Numbered from the stretch's first letter, positions 1 to 7,433 are shown. The stretch is DNA of 38,345 nt from Desulfobacteraceae bacterium (GCA_003818505.1 RPRI01000036.1:1-38345); one strand, 5' to 3'. Program-made: numbers and translations. The notes: generated by a model from the letters alone, not told the origin.

Positions 1-159
1 AATTTTGGGCAAGCTCAAGGAAATCAAGGGATTGCGCGGAGACATACGCAATGTATGTCGCACAAGAAATCCCGTAGATTGACATAGAGATCGCCCAGAA
101 GGGCCATTTCCGGATGGAAACTAGTTAGTTTCCGAGTTTGGTTTCCGGATGGACACTAA
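1..159 (+). repeat. MITE-like structured repeat, copy 1 (left end outside window)
   Basis: Positions 1-123 match 6587-6710 at about 90% by hand alignment, in the same orientation. The core folds on paper. AATC (22-25) plus GGGATT (28-33) pair with AATCCC (68-73) plus GATT (77-80), enclosing ACATAC (42-47)/GTATGT (53-58). A separate hairpin is GCCC (93-96)/GGGC (101-104). The right end carries two near-identical terminal motifs, TTTCCGGATGGAAACTA (107-123) and TTTCCGGATGGACACTA (142-158). Positions 128-159 are an inverted 30/32 match to 6528-6559, the left end of copy 2. No reading frame of note lies inside, so this is a non-coding element, probably mobilised in trans. Family name unknown to me. 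Confidence 0.75.
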
Positions 160-362
160 TAATAATCATCAGCCGTCTCACGGAAGATACCGCTGGTTGC
201 TTTTTGCGGATTCGATAGATTCCCTATTTCCTCGCTTTATTCGAGGGGTATCTCAATATCATCGAAATGTGATTCACCATCAATGCCTGTATATATCTCT
301 ATTATTTTCATCTTTACTCCCTGTTCTGCAGTTCATGCTTCCCGGATAAAATGTTAATCTTC
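160..362. other. Gene-free stretch between repeat and yqaA-like gene
   Basis: No convincing gene is seen. A 66-codon open frame starting inside the repeat has no RBS and no recognisable protein features. A short hairpin (CCTCG 230-234 / CGAGG 242-246) is the only structure noticed. It lies downstream of the minus-strand YqaA-like gene but has no clear U-tract in that direction. Confidence 0.4.
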
Positions 363-806
363 TTAAACCTGTAGAGGAAGTACTGAGATGCCGACTATTA
401 TGTATCTTAACACTTTTCCGGCAGTCACCAGACTCAAAAAAAGATAAATATTTATTTTTAATACTCCCGCGGCAACTGTAAGAGGGTCACCGATAATCGG
501 CACCCAGGCAAATAAAAGGCTGAATACTCCATATTTTCTGAATCTTTTTTCAGACCGGGCTATTTCTGTCTGAGATAATCGTAACAGTTTTTCCATTAAC
601 AGAAAGCTTCCCCAGAATCCCAGCGCATAGTTTATCACAGAACCCAATACATTCCCGGCAGTCGCTACCATAATCGATAAAAACGGGTCATAATTGTTCA
701 TCAGCAAATAAATCAACACAAACTCAGAACCAAGAGGTAGTATTGTTGCGGCCAGAAACGAAGCGATAAAAAGACCGGTATAACCGTATTCTGCAAAAAA
801 GTTCAT
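363..806 (-). CDS. YqaA-like inner-membrane protein (VTT/SNARE-associated domain)
   Basis: The 147-residue protein is almost entirely hydrophobic, with about four membrane segments (roughly residues 7-28, 38-66, 92-115 and 120-145). The N-terminus has the 'ASFLAATILPLGSE' pattern typical of YqaA, and Gly/Pro-rich re-entrant stretches sit near residues 55-66 and 100-112. The length fits E. coli YqaA (about 142 aa), the short branch of the DedA/VTT superfamily. DedA proteins act in membrane homeostasis and lipid or ion transport; for YqaA the substrate is not known. The ATG start has no good Shine-Dalgarno sequence, but the protein N-terminus lines up with the family, so I keep it. It is the last gene of the minus-strand group and lies 149 nt from the TPM protein, so it may be transcribed separately. 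Confidence 0.8.
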   Translation of the reverse strand: MNFFAEYGYTGLFIASFLAATILPLGSEFVLIYLLMNNYDPFLSIMVATAGNVLGSVINYALGFWGSFLLMEKLLRLSQTEIARSEKRFRKYGVFSLLFAWVPIIGDPLTVAAGVLKINIYLFLSLVTAGKVLRYIIVGISVLPLQV

Positions 807-955
807 TTACAATACTTTGGCTTTAAATGACATTATTTAGAGACTTATTACAGCGCTTTCGCAAGCCATTTTTATTAATTCCATACCTTCCATACCTGAT
901 GCCATGGATTCATCCTTTCACTTCAAATCGATATTAAGATTATTATAAAGCAAAA

Positions 956-1936
956 TTACCAACTGCCTGATGCGCCTCCCCCGCCCGAAGACCCGCCTCC
1001 TCCTGAAAAGCCTGAACCGCCTGAACTGCCCGAGCTCCAGGAACCCCCAGAGCCTCCGGGTGTGATAGTAAATCCTCCGATAGAGGCCCTCCCCCTGGTC
1101 CGGAGAGCCATATTTGCCTTATTATACCAGTCGGTATTCCTTAGCAGCAACTTGGCAATGGGAAAAACAATCATATAGCTTGTGAGAAGATACAGAGCGG
1201 CCCCGGTTCCGACAACAATGATGGGGAAAACCGCCCAGAATGGAATGAGGAAAAAGTAAAGAAACCATCCGACTCCGGGCGTAAGAACGCCAATCACACT
1301 AAACAGGCCTATGATACCGAAAATGAAAGCTCCTAAGAGAATGCGTTCTGTAAGCGACAGGTCCAGCTCATCAAATTGAAAACCGTATGAAGATTTCTTC
1401 TTTGAATCTGCCGAGTCGGCAATATTCATGACTTCCCGGCCTTCAAGAGTTGCAACAATGGCTTTAACTCCGGACTCAACACCTCCATCAAAATCTCCGG
1501 TCTTGAACCTTGGAGTCATTATGTTACGAATGATCCGGCCTGCTAAAAGATCTGTCATGGTGCCTTCAAGACCGTAACCAACTTCAATGCGCATGCGGCG
1601 CTCATTTGGCACCACTATCACCAGTATACCATTGTCCTTGCCTTTCTGGCCGAGCTTCCAAGCTCCGAAAACAGCGCTGGAATATTCCTCGATGTTCTCA
1701 CCTTCAATCGTTGGCACCGTTAGAACAGCGATCTGGTTACCGGTTCTGTCTTCGTGAGATTTTAGGAGTTCGGTCAGCGTCCGGCGCATGCCCTCGGTGA
1801 GAATTTCCGCATTGTCAGTCACCCGTCCGGCGAGAAATGGAATTTCCACCCCTGCTGCAAGAACTGCAGGCAAGAGAGCTATTGTCATGATAGCGAGCCG
1901 CAGTATGTGTTTCCGGACGTTCAAATTCTGTTTCAT
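956..1936 (-). CDS. TPM-domain protein, YgcG family, exported and membrane-anchored
   Basis: Residues 1-27 form a signal peptide (positive start, hydrophobic core, 'AVLA-A' cleavage site). A TPM domain (formerly DUF477) follows at about residues 36-165, with the family patterns 'GRVTDNAEIL', 'GNQIAVLTVPT', 'DNGILVIVVPNERRMRIEVGYGLEG' (given in part) and 'GDFDGGVESGVKAI'. Two or three membrane segments lie at about 198-220 and 222-262. The tail (residues 287-326) is almost only Gly and Ser and ends in Trp, the typical YgcG layout. TPM domains have been linked to phosphatase activity and photosystem repair in plants; in bacteria the role is unsettled. The C-terminal Gly-rich tail probably lies in the periplasm. 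The ATG is separated from a weak AAAGGA by about 18 nt, so translation may be weak or the start uncertain. Confidence 0.85.
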   Translation of the reverse strand: MKQNLNVRKHILRLAIMTIALLPAVLAAGVEIPFLAGRVTDNAEILTEGMRRTLTELLKSHEDRTGNQIAVLTVPTIEGENIEEYSSAVFGAWKLGQKGKDNGILVIVVPNERRMRIEVGYGLEGTMTDLLAGRIIRNIMTPRFKTGDFDGGVESGVKAIVATLEGREVMNIADSADSKKKSSYGFQFDELDLSLTERILLGAFIFGIIGLFSVIGVLTPGVGWFLYFFLIPFWAVFPIIVVGTGAALYLLTSYMIVFPIAKLLLRNTDWYNKANMALRTRGRASIGGFTITPGGSGGSWSSGSSGGSGFSGGGGSSGGGGASGSW

Positions 1937-2081
1937 TATGTTTAAAGAGGATTATCCTTTATCGCCTCAAGTCGGTTTCCGGCATAAAATGGAGGAGTTG
2001 GATTATTTGAACATGATCGATTTAAGTTTCCCGCTTCAAGCCGCAGGAAATGTTTCTGATGTTTCGAAGTAAATATTTCAC

Positions 2082-2756
2082 TTAATGAATCTGGGCCTCT
2101 ATTTCCACTTCGTTGTCGAAGTTTCCTGCCTTTAAGTATGACTCATCCGGAGTATATTCCCGGCTAAAAGTCTCAACTATCTGGTCTATCGGAACATCGG
2201 CAAATTCTCCGCGATACCTTACGTATTCCATGTGCCTGTTTCCCTCAAGATCAAACGGATGATATATAGAATCTTTAATGCCGTCAAAATCAAGCGGTTT
2301 AAGCCGGAATCGCTCGCAGAGCCCTATATTAAAAGCCGGCGTTGCCTTGACCCATGTTCCGCCGAGATAAATCGATGTATAACCGTGCCAGAAGAATAGA
2401 TCCGTTTTCATAAGCGCACGCAGGCGAGCGGTCGTGAGATGATTTCGCACATCGGCAAAACCAAGCCGGGCCGGAATCCCCATAAACCGGCAGCATCCTG
2501 CAAGAAGAATCGCCTTTGCCACACACCAGCCCCGGCCCGCGCCAAGTGTCGTGCTTGCCCGAAGCCCTTCTACCGACAAGTTGATAGAATATGGATCATA
2601 GCGGATGCCGTCCCGCACGGCATAATAAAGACTGATCGCCTGTTTCTGCGGATCTGTTGAATTGCCCGAGTTTTTTCTTATAAAATTGATGACAGCTGCA
2701 TTATCGAAGTCTATGATTGGTGAAGTTTTAAGATATAGCTGCATCTCCGAATTCAT
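2082..2756 (-). CDS. Transglutaminase-like cysteine peptidase-fold protein
   Basis: This 224-residue protein has no signal peptide and carries the transglutaminase core. Cys78 sits in 'GRGWCVAKA', where the family has its nucleophile, preceded by the usual helix ('LYYAVRDGIRYDPY', about 44-57). His124 sits in 'FFWHGYTSIYL'. The third triad residue is normally Asp in a 'W-x-P-x-D-P-T' turn; here it reads 'TWVKATPAFN' (134-143), so Thr139 occupies that place. A similar K-A-T-P turn is familiar to me from small bacterial members of this superfamily, so loss of activity should not be assumed. The gene has a good AAAGGAG about 12 nt upstream and follows the hydrolase gene by 26 nt, which suggests co-transcription. 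Substrate unknown: protease, cross-linker or amidase are all possible. Confidence 0.8.
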   Translation of the reverse strand: MNSEMQLYLKTSPIIDFDNAAVINFIRKNSGNSTDPQKQAISLYYAVRDGIRYDPYSINLSVEGLRASTTLGAGRGWCVAKAILLAGCCRFMGIPARLGFADVRNHLTTARLRALMKTDLFFWHGYTSIYLGGTWVKATPAFNIGLCERFRLKPLDFDGIKDSIYHPFDLEGNRHMEYVRYRGEFADVPIDQIVETFSREYTPDESYLKAGNFDNEVEIEAQIH

Positions 2757-2783
2757 TCTTTTAAAAAACTCCTTTCCGCACCA

Positions 2784-3557
2784 TTAAATAAGCTTTTCCT
2801 GTTTCAGATAATCAATGACTGCTCTGTTGAATAATTCAGGCTGTTCAATTGGCGACAGGTGCCCTGCATCTTTTATATTTATCATGGATGCATTCTTGAT
2901 GTGCTCTTTCATATAAATCCCATATTTTGGCGGAGTGAGCTTGTCATCTTCCGCCGTCAATATCAGAAACGGTGTATTTATGGAAGGGAGCCTTTCAGCA
3001 ACATTAAACCGGTCGCATGCAGTAAAATCACCATATGCCACATCGGGAGGACATTTTGCCGACTCCGCCATAAAAGAGACAAGCTTTTCCGGGGCGGTCT
3101 TTCCGGAAGCCGCAAAAGTTGTGATAGAGTTTAAATATCCTTTGTAATCATTTTTAATTGTTTCAAAAAGTAACGGCATCACACGAAGACGCGCTCCGGT
3201 ATTCACAAGTATTGCGGCCTTAAAAAGGGCCTTGTACTCCAGTACAAGCTGAAGAACAATGGCTCCCCCGATACTCAAACCGCATGGAATCGGCGCGGGT
3301 ATTCCGGTTGTTTCGATAAAGTCCACGACTGCAGCGCTGTAATCCTCGACCCTGTCAAATCCCGGACCACCACTTTTCCCGTGACCCGGCAGATCAACAG
3401 CGATTGTGTTCACGTATTTTTTAAGATTATCTACCTGGTTTTCCCAGAGGGCGCTTGATCCTCCTGAACCGTGAAGAAACAGGATCGTAGGTTTTTTTTG
3501 ATCAATCGCCTGGTTTCCGGCAACATAGGCTATGTTTCCTGCTTTATTTTCAATCAT
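2784..3557 (-). CDS. Alpha/beta-fold hydrolase
   Basis: The 257-residue single-domain protein has the full catalytic set: oxyanion motif 'FLHGSGGSS' (27-35), nucleophile elbow 'GLSIGG' with Ser95, acid Asp205 in 'TAEDDKLTPP' and His233 in 'DAGHLSPIEQP'. The sequence 'AVDLPGHGKSGGP' (53-65) is the usual strand-4 turn. There is no signal peptide, so it is probably cytoplasmic. The family includes esterases, lipases, C-C hydrolases and haloperoxidase-like enzymes; nothing here fixes the substrate. No clear Shine-Dalgarno precedes the ATG. The start is kept because the strand-1 sequence follows directly. It shares a strand and short spacing with the transglutaminase-like gene. Confidence 0.88.
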   Translation of the reverse strand: MIENKAGNIAYVAGNQAIDQKKPTILFLHGSGGSSALWENQVDNLKKYVNTIAVDLPGHGKSGGPGFDRVEDYSAAVVDFIETTGIPAPIPCGLSIGGAIVLQLVLEYKALFKAAILVNTGARLRVMPLLFETIKNDYKGYLNSITTFAASGKTAPEKLVSFMAESAKCPPDVAYGDFTACDRFNVAERLPSINTPFLILTAEDDKLTPPKYGIYMKEHIKNASMINIKDAGHLSPIEQPELFNRAVIDYLKQEKLI

Positions 3558-3681
3558 ATGGTTGTTTTCTGTTCATGTGAATCCACCCGAATACAGGGAT
3601 TGGCTTCACAGCAAGGTATTTTCTGGTCAAACATTCAATCTCCCCGCAGCAAGCAGATAGGAATGCGTTCTCTGTTTCAGT

Positions 3682-4413
3682 TCAAAAAGCCGTTTTACCT
3701 GCCTTCTTTCTTTCCTCTTCATTTTTTTTAGATTCGTTCTGTTCTATCCTGAGAAGATTTTCCATGTTATTTACGAAGTATATCATTATGCTGTATTTGA
3801 AAGCTCCTCTTTCCGAAATCTTTGAAAAAACAAGATAGTCCCCGCTTTTTTCCCACAGCAAAGATAGGCTTTTAGCATCATCCCAGTTTATTACAGCAGG
3901 TTCACCGTATTTATCCTTCAAAGTATCCGTTATGTCGGCTTCTCTTTTCCTCGAAATAATTGAAAAGAGCAGCGGTTTTTTTGAGTAGTTTGAAAAAACG
4001 AGTTTTACGTTATCAAAGGCTGTATTTTCCTTCTGCGGATATCTGAAAACAAGGTTTGTAATATTGTGTTCGATCCTTGCGCCTGTTTCGTCATTGAATT
4101 TATAATGCAACTCAAAGAGTTTCGGAAAATACTTATTAAAGAACACCCTGTCACGTATGATTAGATCGAGCGTGGTCATTTTTTCTACAGCATATGAACC
4201 GAGTTCTCCGGAAAGCCTTTTCGTTATTCCATCCGACAATTCGGCGTTTGCTCCAAGATCAAAAAAGGTGAAACTCTCGGGATATAATGCTTTCAAATCT
4301 TCAGGCTTTTTATGGCGGTTATTGTCAATTTCATCAAAAACAAACAGAACTGACAGCAGAGCAAGCAGTATGATTGCCGTATATAAGAATTTCTTGCTTT
4401 TCGACATCTCCAT
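3682..4413 (-). CDS. Unrecognised protein with one N-terminal membrane anchor
   Basis: I do not recognise this family. From the ATG at 4413 the protein has 243 residues. It has a short basic start (MEMSKSKK), one hydrophobic segment (about residues 9-25) and then a soluble region with predicted mixed alpha/beta character, including 'KLFELHYKFNDETGAR', 'LVFRYPQKENTAFDNVKLVF' and 'DTLKDKYGEP'. The last 20 residues are a Lys/Glu-rich helix. The 'L-x-x-K-Y-G-x-P' phrase resembles envelope or lipoprotein families that track a folded pair of short repeats. Start choice: a TTG at 4425 would add four residues, and an ATG at 4407 would remove two; no strong RBS decides. The soluble part probably faces the periplasm. 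It lies between the hydrolase (124-nt gap) and the DUF362 protein (58-nt gap). Confidence 0.65.
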   Translation of the reverse strand: MEMSKSKKFLYTAIILLALLSVLFVFDEIDNNRHKKPEDLKALYPESFTFFDLGANAELSDGITKRLSGELGSYAVEKMTTLDLIIRDRVFFNKYFPKLFELHYKFNDETGARIEHNITNLVFRYPQKENTAFDNVKLVFSNYSKKPLLFSIISRKREADITDTLKDKYGEPAVINWDDAKSLSLLWEKSGDYLVFSKISERGAFKYSIMIYFVNNMENLLRIEQNESKKNEEERKKAGKTAF

Positions 4414-4471
4414 AGAACAACTCAATCTCTTGATATGTGGTGATTATTTATTGCTTTAATCCGGAAGCCGA

Positions 4472-5578
4472 TCACACCTCTATAATGTCATAACTCCTGC
4501 TTCCGAGTCCTATCTTTTCAGCATAGTCAAGCTGTATCGACCAGTCAACACCGGGGTAAAGAGCCCTGATTTTATCTTCGCCTGGACCCAGGGAAGATTT
4601 CAGGCATGAGCCTGGCAGGGCCTGCTCGTTATTTATCAGGTCAACAGAGGCCTGGTCTATAGCTACCGGATCTTTTGAGGCTACTATCCCGATATTTCTT
4701 ACAATCGGAGCATCGTTATACGGATAGCAGTCACAGGCGGGAGATATATCCGTAATAAAATTTAAAAACAATGCTTTACCTTCCTTGTTTTTTAATACGC
4801 CCATAGTGTACTCGACCATTTTTTCGAGAAAAACAGGAATCGCCTGATTCCATTCTATCTGGATGGCGCTGTTTACGCATATGAGAATACATTCGCCGCA
4901 GCCTATACATTTACCGGGGTCAATCACAGCTTTTTCCTCAACAAGAGAAATAGCTTTCTGAGAACAATGCTCAACGCAATCCCCGCACCCTATGCATTTT
5001 TTCTTTTTCACTGCAGGAGAGACCGTAGAATGCTGAGCCATTTTCCCTCTTCTTGATGCGCACCCCATTCCAAGATTTTTTATTGTCCCGCCGAACCCGG
5101 AAAGCTCATGGCATTTGAAATGGGCAACGGATACGATTGAATCAGCCTGGACAATTTCAGATCCTATATATGCATGCTTAAAATGCTTCCGATCAATTTC
5201 AACAGTCGCTTCCGATTTTCCGCGCAACCCATCTGCGATGATAATAGGGGCTTCCACGACGGAATAGGCAAAACCGTTTTGAGTTGCCGTTACAAGATGA
5301 TGCGGTGCATCGCTTCGGGTTCCCGCATACAGTGTGTTTGCATCGGTCAAAAAAGGTATTCCTCCCGCAGCCTTAATCGATTCAACTATATTACGCAAAA
5401 ATACAGGGCGTATAAAGGCGGCATTCCCTCTTTCACCAAAATGAATTTTTACTGCAACAAGATCTCTTTTATCTACAGTATCTGACAGACCTGCGGTTTC
5501 AAGCAGCTTTTCCAACTTTCTAAACAGGTTTTCCTTGTGAGTTGCCCTCAAATTTGTAAAAAATACTTTGCTTTTCAT
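4472..5578 (-). CDS. DUF362 domain protein with two [4Fe-4S] ferredoxin motifs
   Basis: The 368-residue protein starts with the DUF362 region ('VAVKIHFGERGNAAFIRP' at about 41-58, 'FLTDANTLYAGTRSDA' at about 76-91). It contains a bacterial ferredoxin insert with Cys195/198/201/205 and Cys224/227/230/234, each C-x2-C-x2-C-x3-C, able to hold two [4Fe-4S] clusters. DUF362 sequence then resumes ('GIVASKDPVAIDQASVDLIN'). These proteins are common in anaerobes. The function is not established, and electron transfer or metal-centre assembly is usually proposed. The start has a good RBS (GGGAG about 7 nt upstream). There is no signal peptide or Tat motif, so it is probably cytoplasmic. Diverges from the Cys-cluster gene at 5834, which also binds metal by its motifs. 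Confidence 0.9.
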   Translation of the reverse strand: MKSKVFFTNLRATHKENLFRKLEKLLETAGLSDTVDKRDLVAVKIHFGERGNAAFIRPVFLRNIVESIKAAGGIPFLTDANTLYAGTRSDAPHHLVTATQNGFAYSVVEAPIIIADGLRGKSEATVEIDRKHFKHAYIGSEIVQADSIVSVAHFKCHELSGFGGTIKNLGMGCASRRGKMAQHSTVSPAVKKKKCIGCGDCVEHCSQKAISLVEEKAVIDPGKCIGCGECILICVNSAIQIEWNQAIPVFLEKMVEYTMGVLKNKEGKALFLNFITDISPACDCYPYNDAPIVRNIGIVASKDPVAIDQASVDLINNEQALPGSCLKSSLGPGEDKIRALYPGVDWSIQLDYAEKIGLGSRSYDIIEV

Positions 5579-5630
5579 GATATACTCCCGCTATGGAAAT
5601 GGTGAAATGATTTGGCTTTTTTATAATATG

Positions 5631-5659
5631 AAAATAACGACTGGACAGATTTAAGTCAA
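5631..5659 (-). promoter_or_regulatory. Possible sigma-70 promoter for the DUF362 gene
   Basis: On the minus strand TTGACT (5659-5654) is followed after 17 nt by TATTTT (5636-5631). A transcript would start near 5624, some 45 nt before the DUF362 ATG. The -35 matches 5 of 6 and the -10 matches 4 of 6, so this is only a candidate. Confidence 0.35.
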
Positions 5660-5833
5660 GACGTTTGAAATATTTTGCTCGGCTCCTCGCCGCAAGTCCT
5701 GCCTTTTAAGACATGGTGAGTGAAAGCTATATGCAGCAAAGGTTTTAATTACCGGAAAATCCCGCTATCAGGGTGGGAAGTTTCGCTTTTTTCCAAGCCG
5801 ACAGGAGTTATATTTATCTAAAGGAGAAATAAC

Positions 5834-6514
5834 GTGAATTTGAATTCGAAGATTGAGACGCTTGAAAATATTTACAAGATTTATGATGATTTTGCCGGCA
5901 CTCTGGATATTGCCTGCAAAAGATATTGTTCATTATGTTGCACGGTAAATGTCACAATGACAACCCTTGAGGGCCGTAAAATAGCCAAAAGCATTATTCC
6001 AGAAGAAAAAAAGAATTTATTTGATAAAATAAGATGCTCTTCATCTATGCAAAGATTCCGCCCCAGGGAAACGATTAACATGCTTGCGGAGCTCTCCATG
6101 GAAGAAGGATTTGTTCCCGAAGAGAATAATGCCTTTCCCGGGCAATGCCCCCTGTTGATTAATCATGAATGCGCTATATATAATGAAAGACCTTTTGGAT
6201 GCAGGTGCTTCGTCTCTAAGCAAAACTGCTCAGAAAGCGGAATTGCAACAGTTGATGATTTTGTGCTGACTGTAAATAATATTTTCCTCCAGGTCTTAGA
6301 GCATGTTGATGCGGGGGGGTTTTATGGCAATCTGGCTGATGTTTTGCTTTTTCTGGAAAATACTGAAAATCGTGACAATCTTTTGTCATCAAAAATGATC
6401 AATCCGTTATCTACTCTTATAAAAAATCATCATTTAAAGATACTTATGATTCCCCCTGAACACAGGGAAAAAGCGCAGCCAATACTTGCCGCTTTATATA
6501 AATTGAAATATTGA
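5834..6514 (+). CDS. YkgJ-type cysteine cluster protein
   Basis: The GTG start at 5834 has a strong AAGGAG (5821-5826) seven nt upstream. The 226-residue protein has the two-part Cys signature of the YkgJ (CxxCxxCC) family. Part one is Cys28-x3-Cys32-x2-Cys35-Cys36. Part two is 'QCPLLINHECAIYNERPFGC' (104-123) followed by R-C, giving Cys105, Cys113, Cys123 and Cys125. Family members are thought to bind Zn or an Fe-S cluster; the biological role is unknown. Note the wider C-x3-C first spacing instead of the usual C-x2-C. The C-terminal half (about 140-226) has no motif I know. No partner gene follows; the repeat element begins 14 nt after the stop. Confidence 0.82.
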   Translation: MNLNSKIETLENIYKIYDDFAGTLDIACKRYCSLCCTVNVTMTTLEGRKIAKSIIPEEKKNLFDKIRCSSSMQRFRPRETINMLAELSMEEGFVPEENNAFPGQCPLLINHECAIYNERPFGCRCFVSKQNCSESGIATVDDFVLTVNNIFLQVLEHVDAGGFYGNLADVLLFLENTENRDNLLSSKMINPLSTLIKNHHLKILMIPPEHREKAQPILAALYKLKY

Positions 6515-6527
6515 CTGTAAAATCTAT

Positions 6528-6711
6528 TTAGTGTCCATCCGGAAACCAAGCTCGGACACAGTTAAGTTTCCAATTCGGAAATCAGCAATTTTGGGCAAGC
6601 TCAAGGAAATCAAGGGATTGAGCTTAAGACATACGCATAGTATGCCGCACAAGTAATCCCGCAGATTGACACAGAGATCGCTCAAAAGAGCCATTTCCGG
6701 ATGGAAACTAT
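6528..6711 (+). repeat. MITE-like structured repeat, copy 2
   Basis: The element is bounded by TAGTGTCCATCCGGAAA (6529-6545) and TTTCCGGATGGAAACTA (6694-6710), which are inverted repeats matching 16 of 17. Its core (6587-6710) repeats positions 1-123. The hairpin GCTC (6680-6683)/GAGC (6688-6691) corresponds to GCCC/GGGC in copy 1, so both sides of one base pair changed and pairing was kept. The left arm also holds a small hairpin, TTTCC/GGAAA (about 6568-6582). No transposase is encoded, and a target-site duplication cannot be demonstrated from the flanks. Confidence 0.78.
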
Positions 6712-6730
6712 TTAAACACTTTCACACATA

Positions 6731-6785
6731 TCATCCTGCAGATTGATGTTGAGATTACACAAAAGGACTATCTCCGGACGAAACC
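6731..6785 (+). repeat. Degenerate partial third copy of the repeat element
   Basis: The sequence from ATCCTGCAGATTGATG through ATCTCCGGACGAAAC follows the last ~55 nt of the element core (AATCCCGCAGATTGACAC ... ATTTCCGGATGGAAAC) with many substitutions. The internal GCTC/GAGC hairpin is not preserved here. It lies 20 nt after copy 2 in the same orientation, so it may be an older insertion or an unequal duplication. Confidence 0.5.
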
Positions 6786-7062
6786 CAAATAAACTCTCCC
6801 CGCAGCAGAGCTGAGATATATCACGTCGGCTACGCTACGCTTTGCCGATAATAAGGAATTTACTTTTACTATATTTGGCCCAGGAGCAGAGCTCTGAGGA
6901 ATTCTTTTAATTAAATGATACGCATGAATATCAGAAATAGTGCGACCGGCAAGAAGTAATACGTACAATGAAAACATCAATTATTATTATCCGAAATAGC
7001 AATAAATTAGTGTGAAGAATTTCTTTTTAAAGCGAATTTAAAAGGAAGTAGAGATTTATCTA

Positions 7063-7076
7063 TACAATATATTGTA
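7063..7076. promoter_or_regulatory. Perfect 14-bp palindrome upstream of the pil operon promoter
   Basis: TACAATATATTGTA is self-complementary over 14 bp. A related, less symmetric sequence, ACACAATATAGTGTATA, follows about 17 nt later (7092-7108). Two similar sites 70-30 bp upstream of a -35 box suggest an operator or activator site, possibly for the HTH protein encoded at 7236. AT-rich palindromes also arise by chance, so confidence is limited. Confidence 0.4.
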
Positions 7077-7144
7077 ACGAATTGCCAAAGAAACACAATA
7101 TAGTGTATATAGGCATAATTATATATAAATTACATAAATTTTGC

Positions 7145-7172
7145 TTGACATATATAAAATAAACTGTAATCT
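7145..7172 (+). promoter_or_regulatory. Probable sigma-70 promoter of the HTH-pilMNOPQ operon
   Basis: A consensus -35, TTGACA (7145-7150), is followed by 16 nt and TAATCT (7167-7172) as -10. Transcription would begin near 7180, about 55 nt before the HTH gene. No other equally good promoter is seen before pilM, so the HTH gene and pilM-Q are probably co-transcribed. Confidence 0.55.
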
Positions 7173-7235
7173 ATAAATCAACTTTTTTAGAAAAATTAGT
7201 TTCTTTTAAAAAAAAATTAGCAGGGTGTCTGATTG

Positions 7236-7433
7236 ATGGGAAGGAATTCATTAAAAAAAATCAGAGAATCTCTTATGATGAGCAAGGCAGAACTTGCTAG
7301 AGAGGCAAATGTGTCTCCAATTACCATTTCTCGGATCGAAGATGGTATGCCTTGTCGGATGGAGACGAAACGAAAGATTATACTGGCTATGGGTTTTAAT
7401 CTTTCGGATAAAGACAAAATATTTGGCAATTGA
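7236..7433 (+). CDS. Small XRE/Cro-type helix-turn-helix regulator
   Basis: The 65-residue protein is essentially one HTH domain: 'LMMSKAELAREANVS' and 'ITISRIEDG' form helices 2 and 3, followed by 'METKRKIILAMGFNLSDKDK'. A TTG at 7233 would add one residue; the ATG at 7236 with AGCAGGG about 10 nt upstream is preferred. It ends 9 nt before pilM. Single-domain HTH genes of this size and sequence recur in front of pilM in Desulfobacterota as far as I recall, so it is likely a specific pilus-operon regulator and perhaps autoregulatory. Its operator could be the palindromes at 7063-7108 (inference). No effector-binding domain is present. Confidence 0.82.
   Translation: MGRNSLKKIRESLMMSKAELAREANVSPITISRIEDGMPCRMETKRKIILAMGFNLSDKDKIFGN

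Larger units (their letters stand above)
6786..7232. other. Gene-free, AT-rich leader region before the pil operon
   Basis: No credible gene was found; a 70-codon minus-strand frame at 6768-6980 overlaps the decayed repeat and looks spurious. A small inverted repeat CGGC/GCCG surrounds TACGCTACGCTTT near 6828-6848. The region then becomes very AT-rich (about 6980-7230) and contains a perfect palindrome and a good promoter, listed separately. Confidence 0.5.

Noticed and set aside
149..349. Plus-strand open frame of 66 codons next to the repeat
   Set aside because: It starts inside the terminal repeat, has no RBS and no recognisable protein pattern.
1938..2072. Small plus-strand frame starting with ATG next to the TPM gene start (44 codons)
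   Set aside because: The sequence looks protein-like and acidic, but there is no RBS or family match. It could be a remnant; too weak to annotate.
5579..5833. Riboswitch in the DUF362/Cys-cluster divergent region (repeated CCCGCTAT pieces and small stems)
   Set aside because: No match to GEMM, cobalamin, Moco or fluoride consensus that I could recognise; the pieces are short and may be chance.
1..6711. Composite transposon or genomic island bounded by the two repeat copies
   Set aside because: The genes between the copies look like ordinary chromosomal genes with no transposase or integrase. The repeats seem to be independent small insertions.
6768..6980. Minus-strand open frame of 70 codons
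   Set aside because: It overlaps the decayed repeat and a short simple repeat (TACGCTACGCT) and has no upstream RBS.
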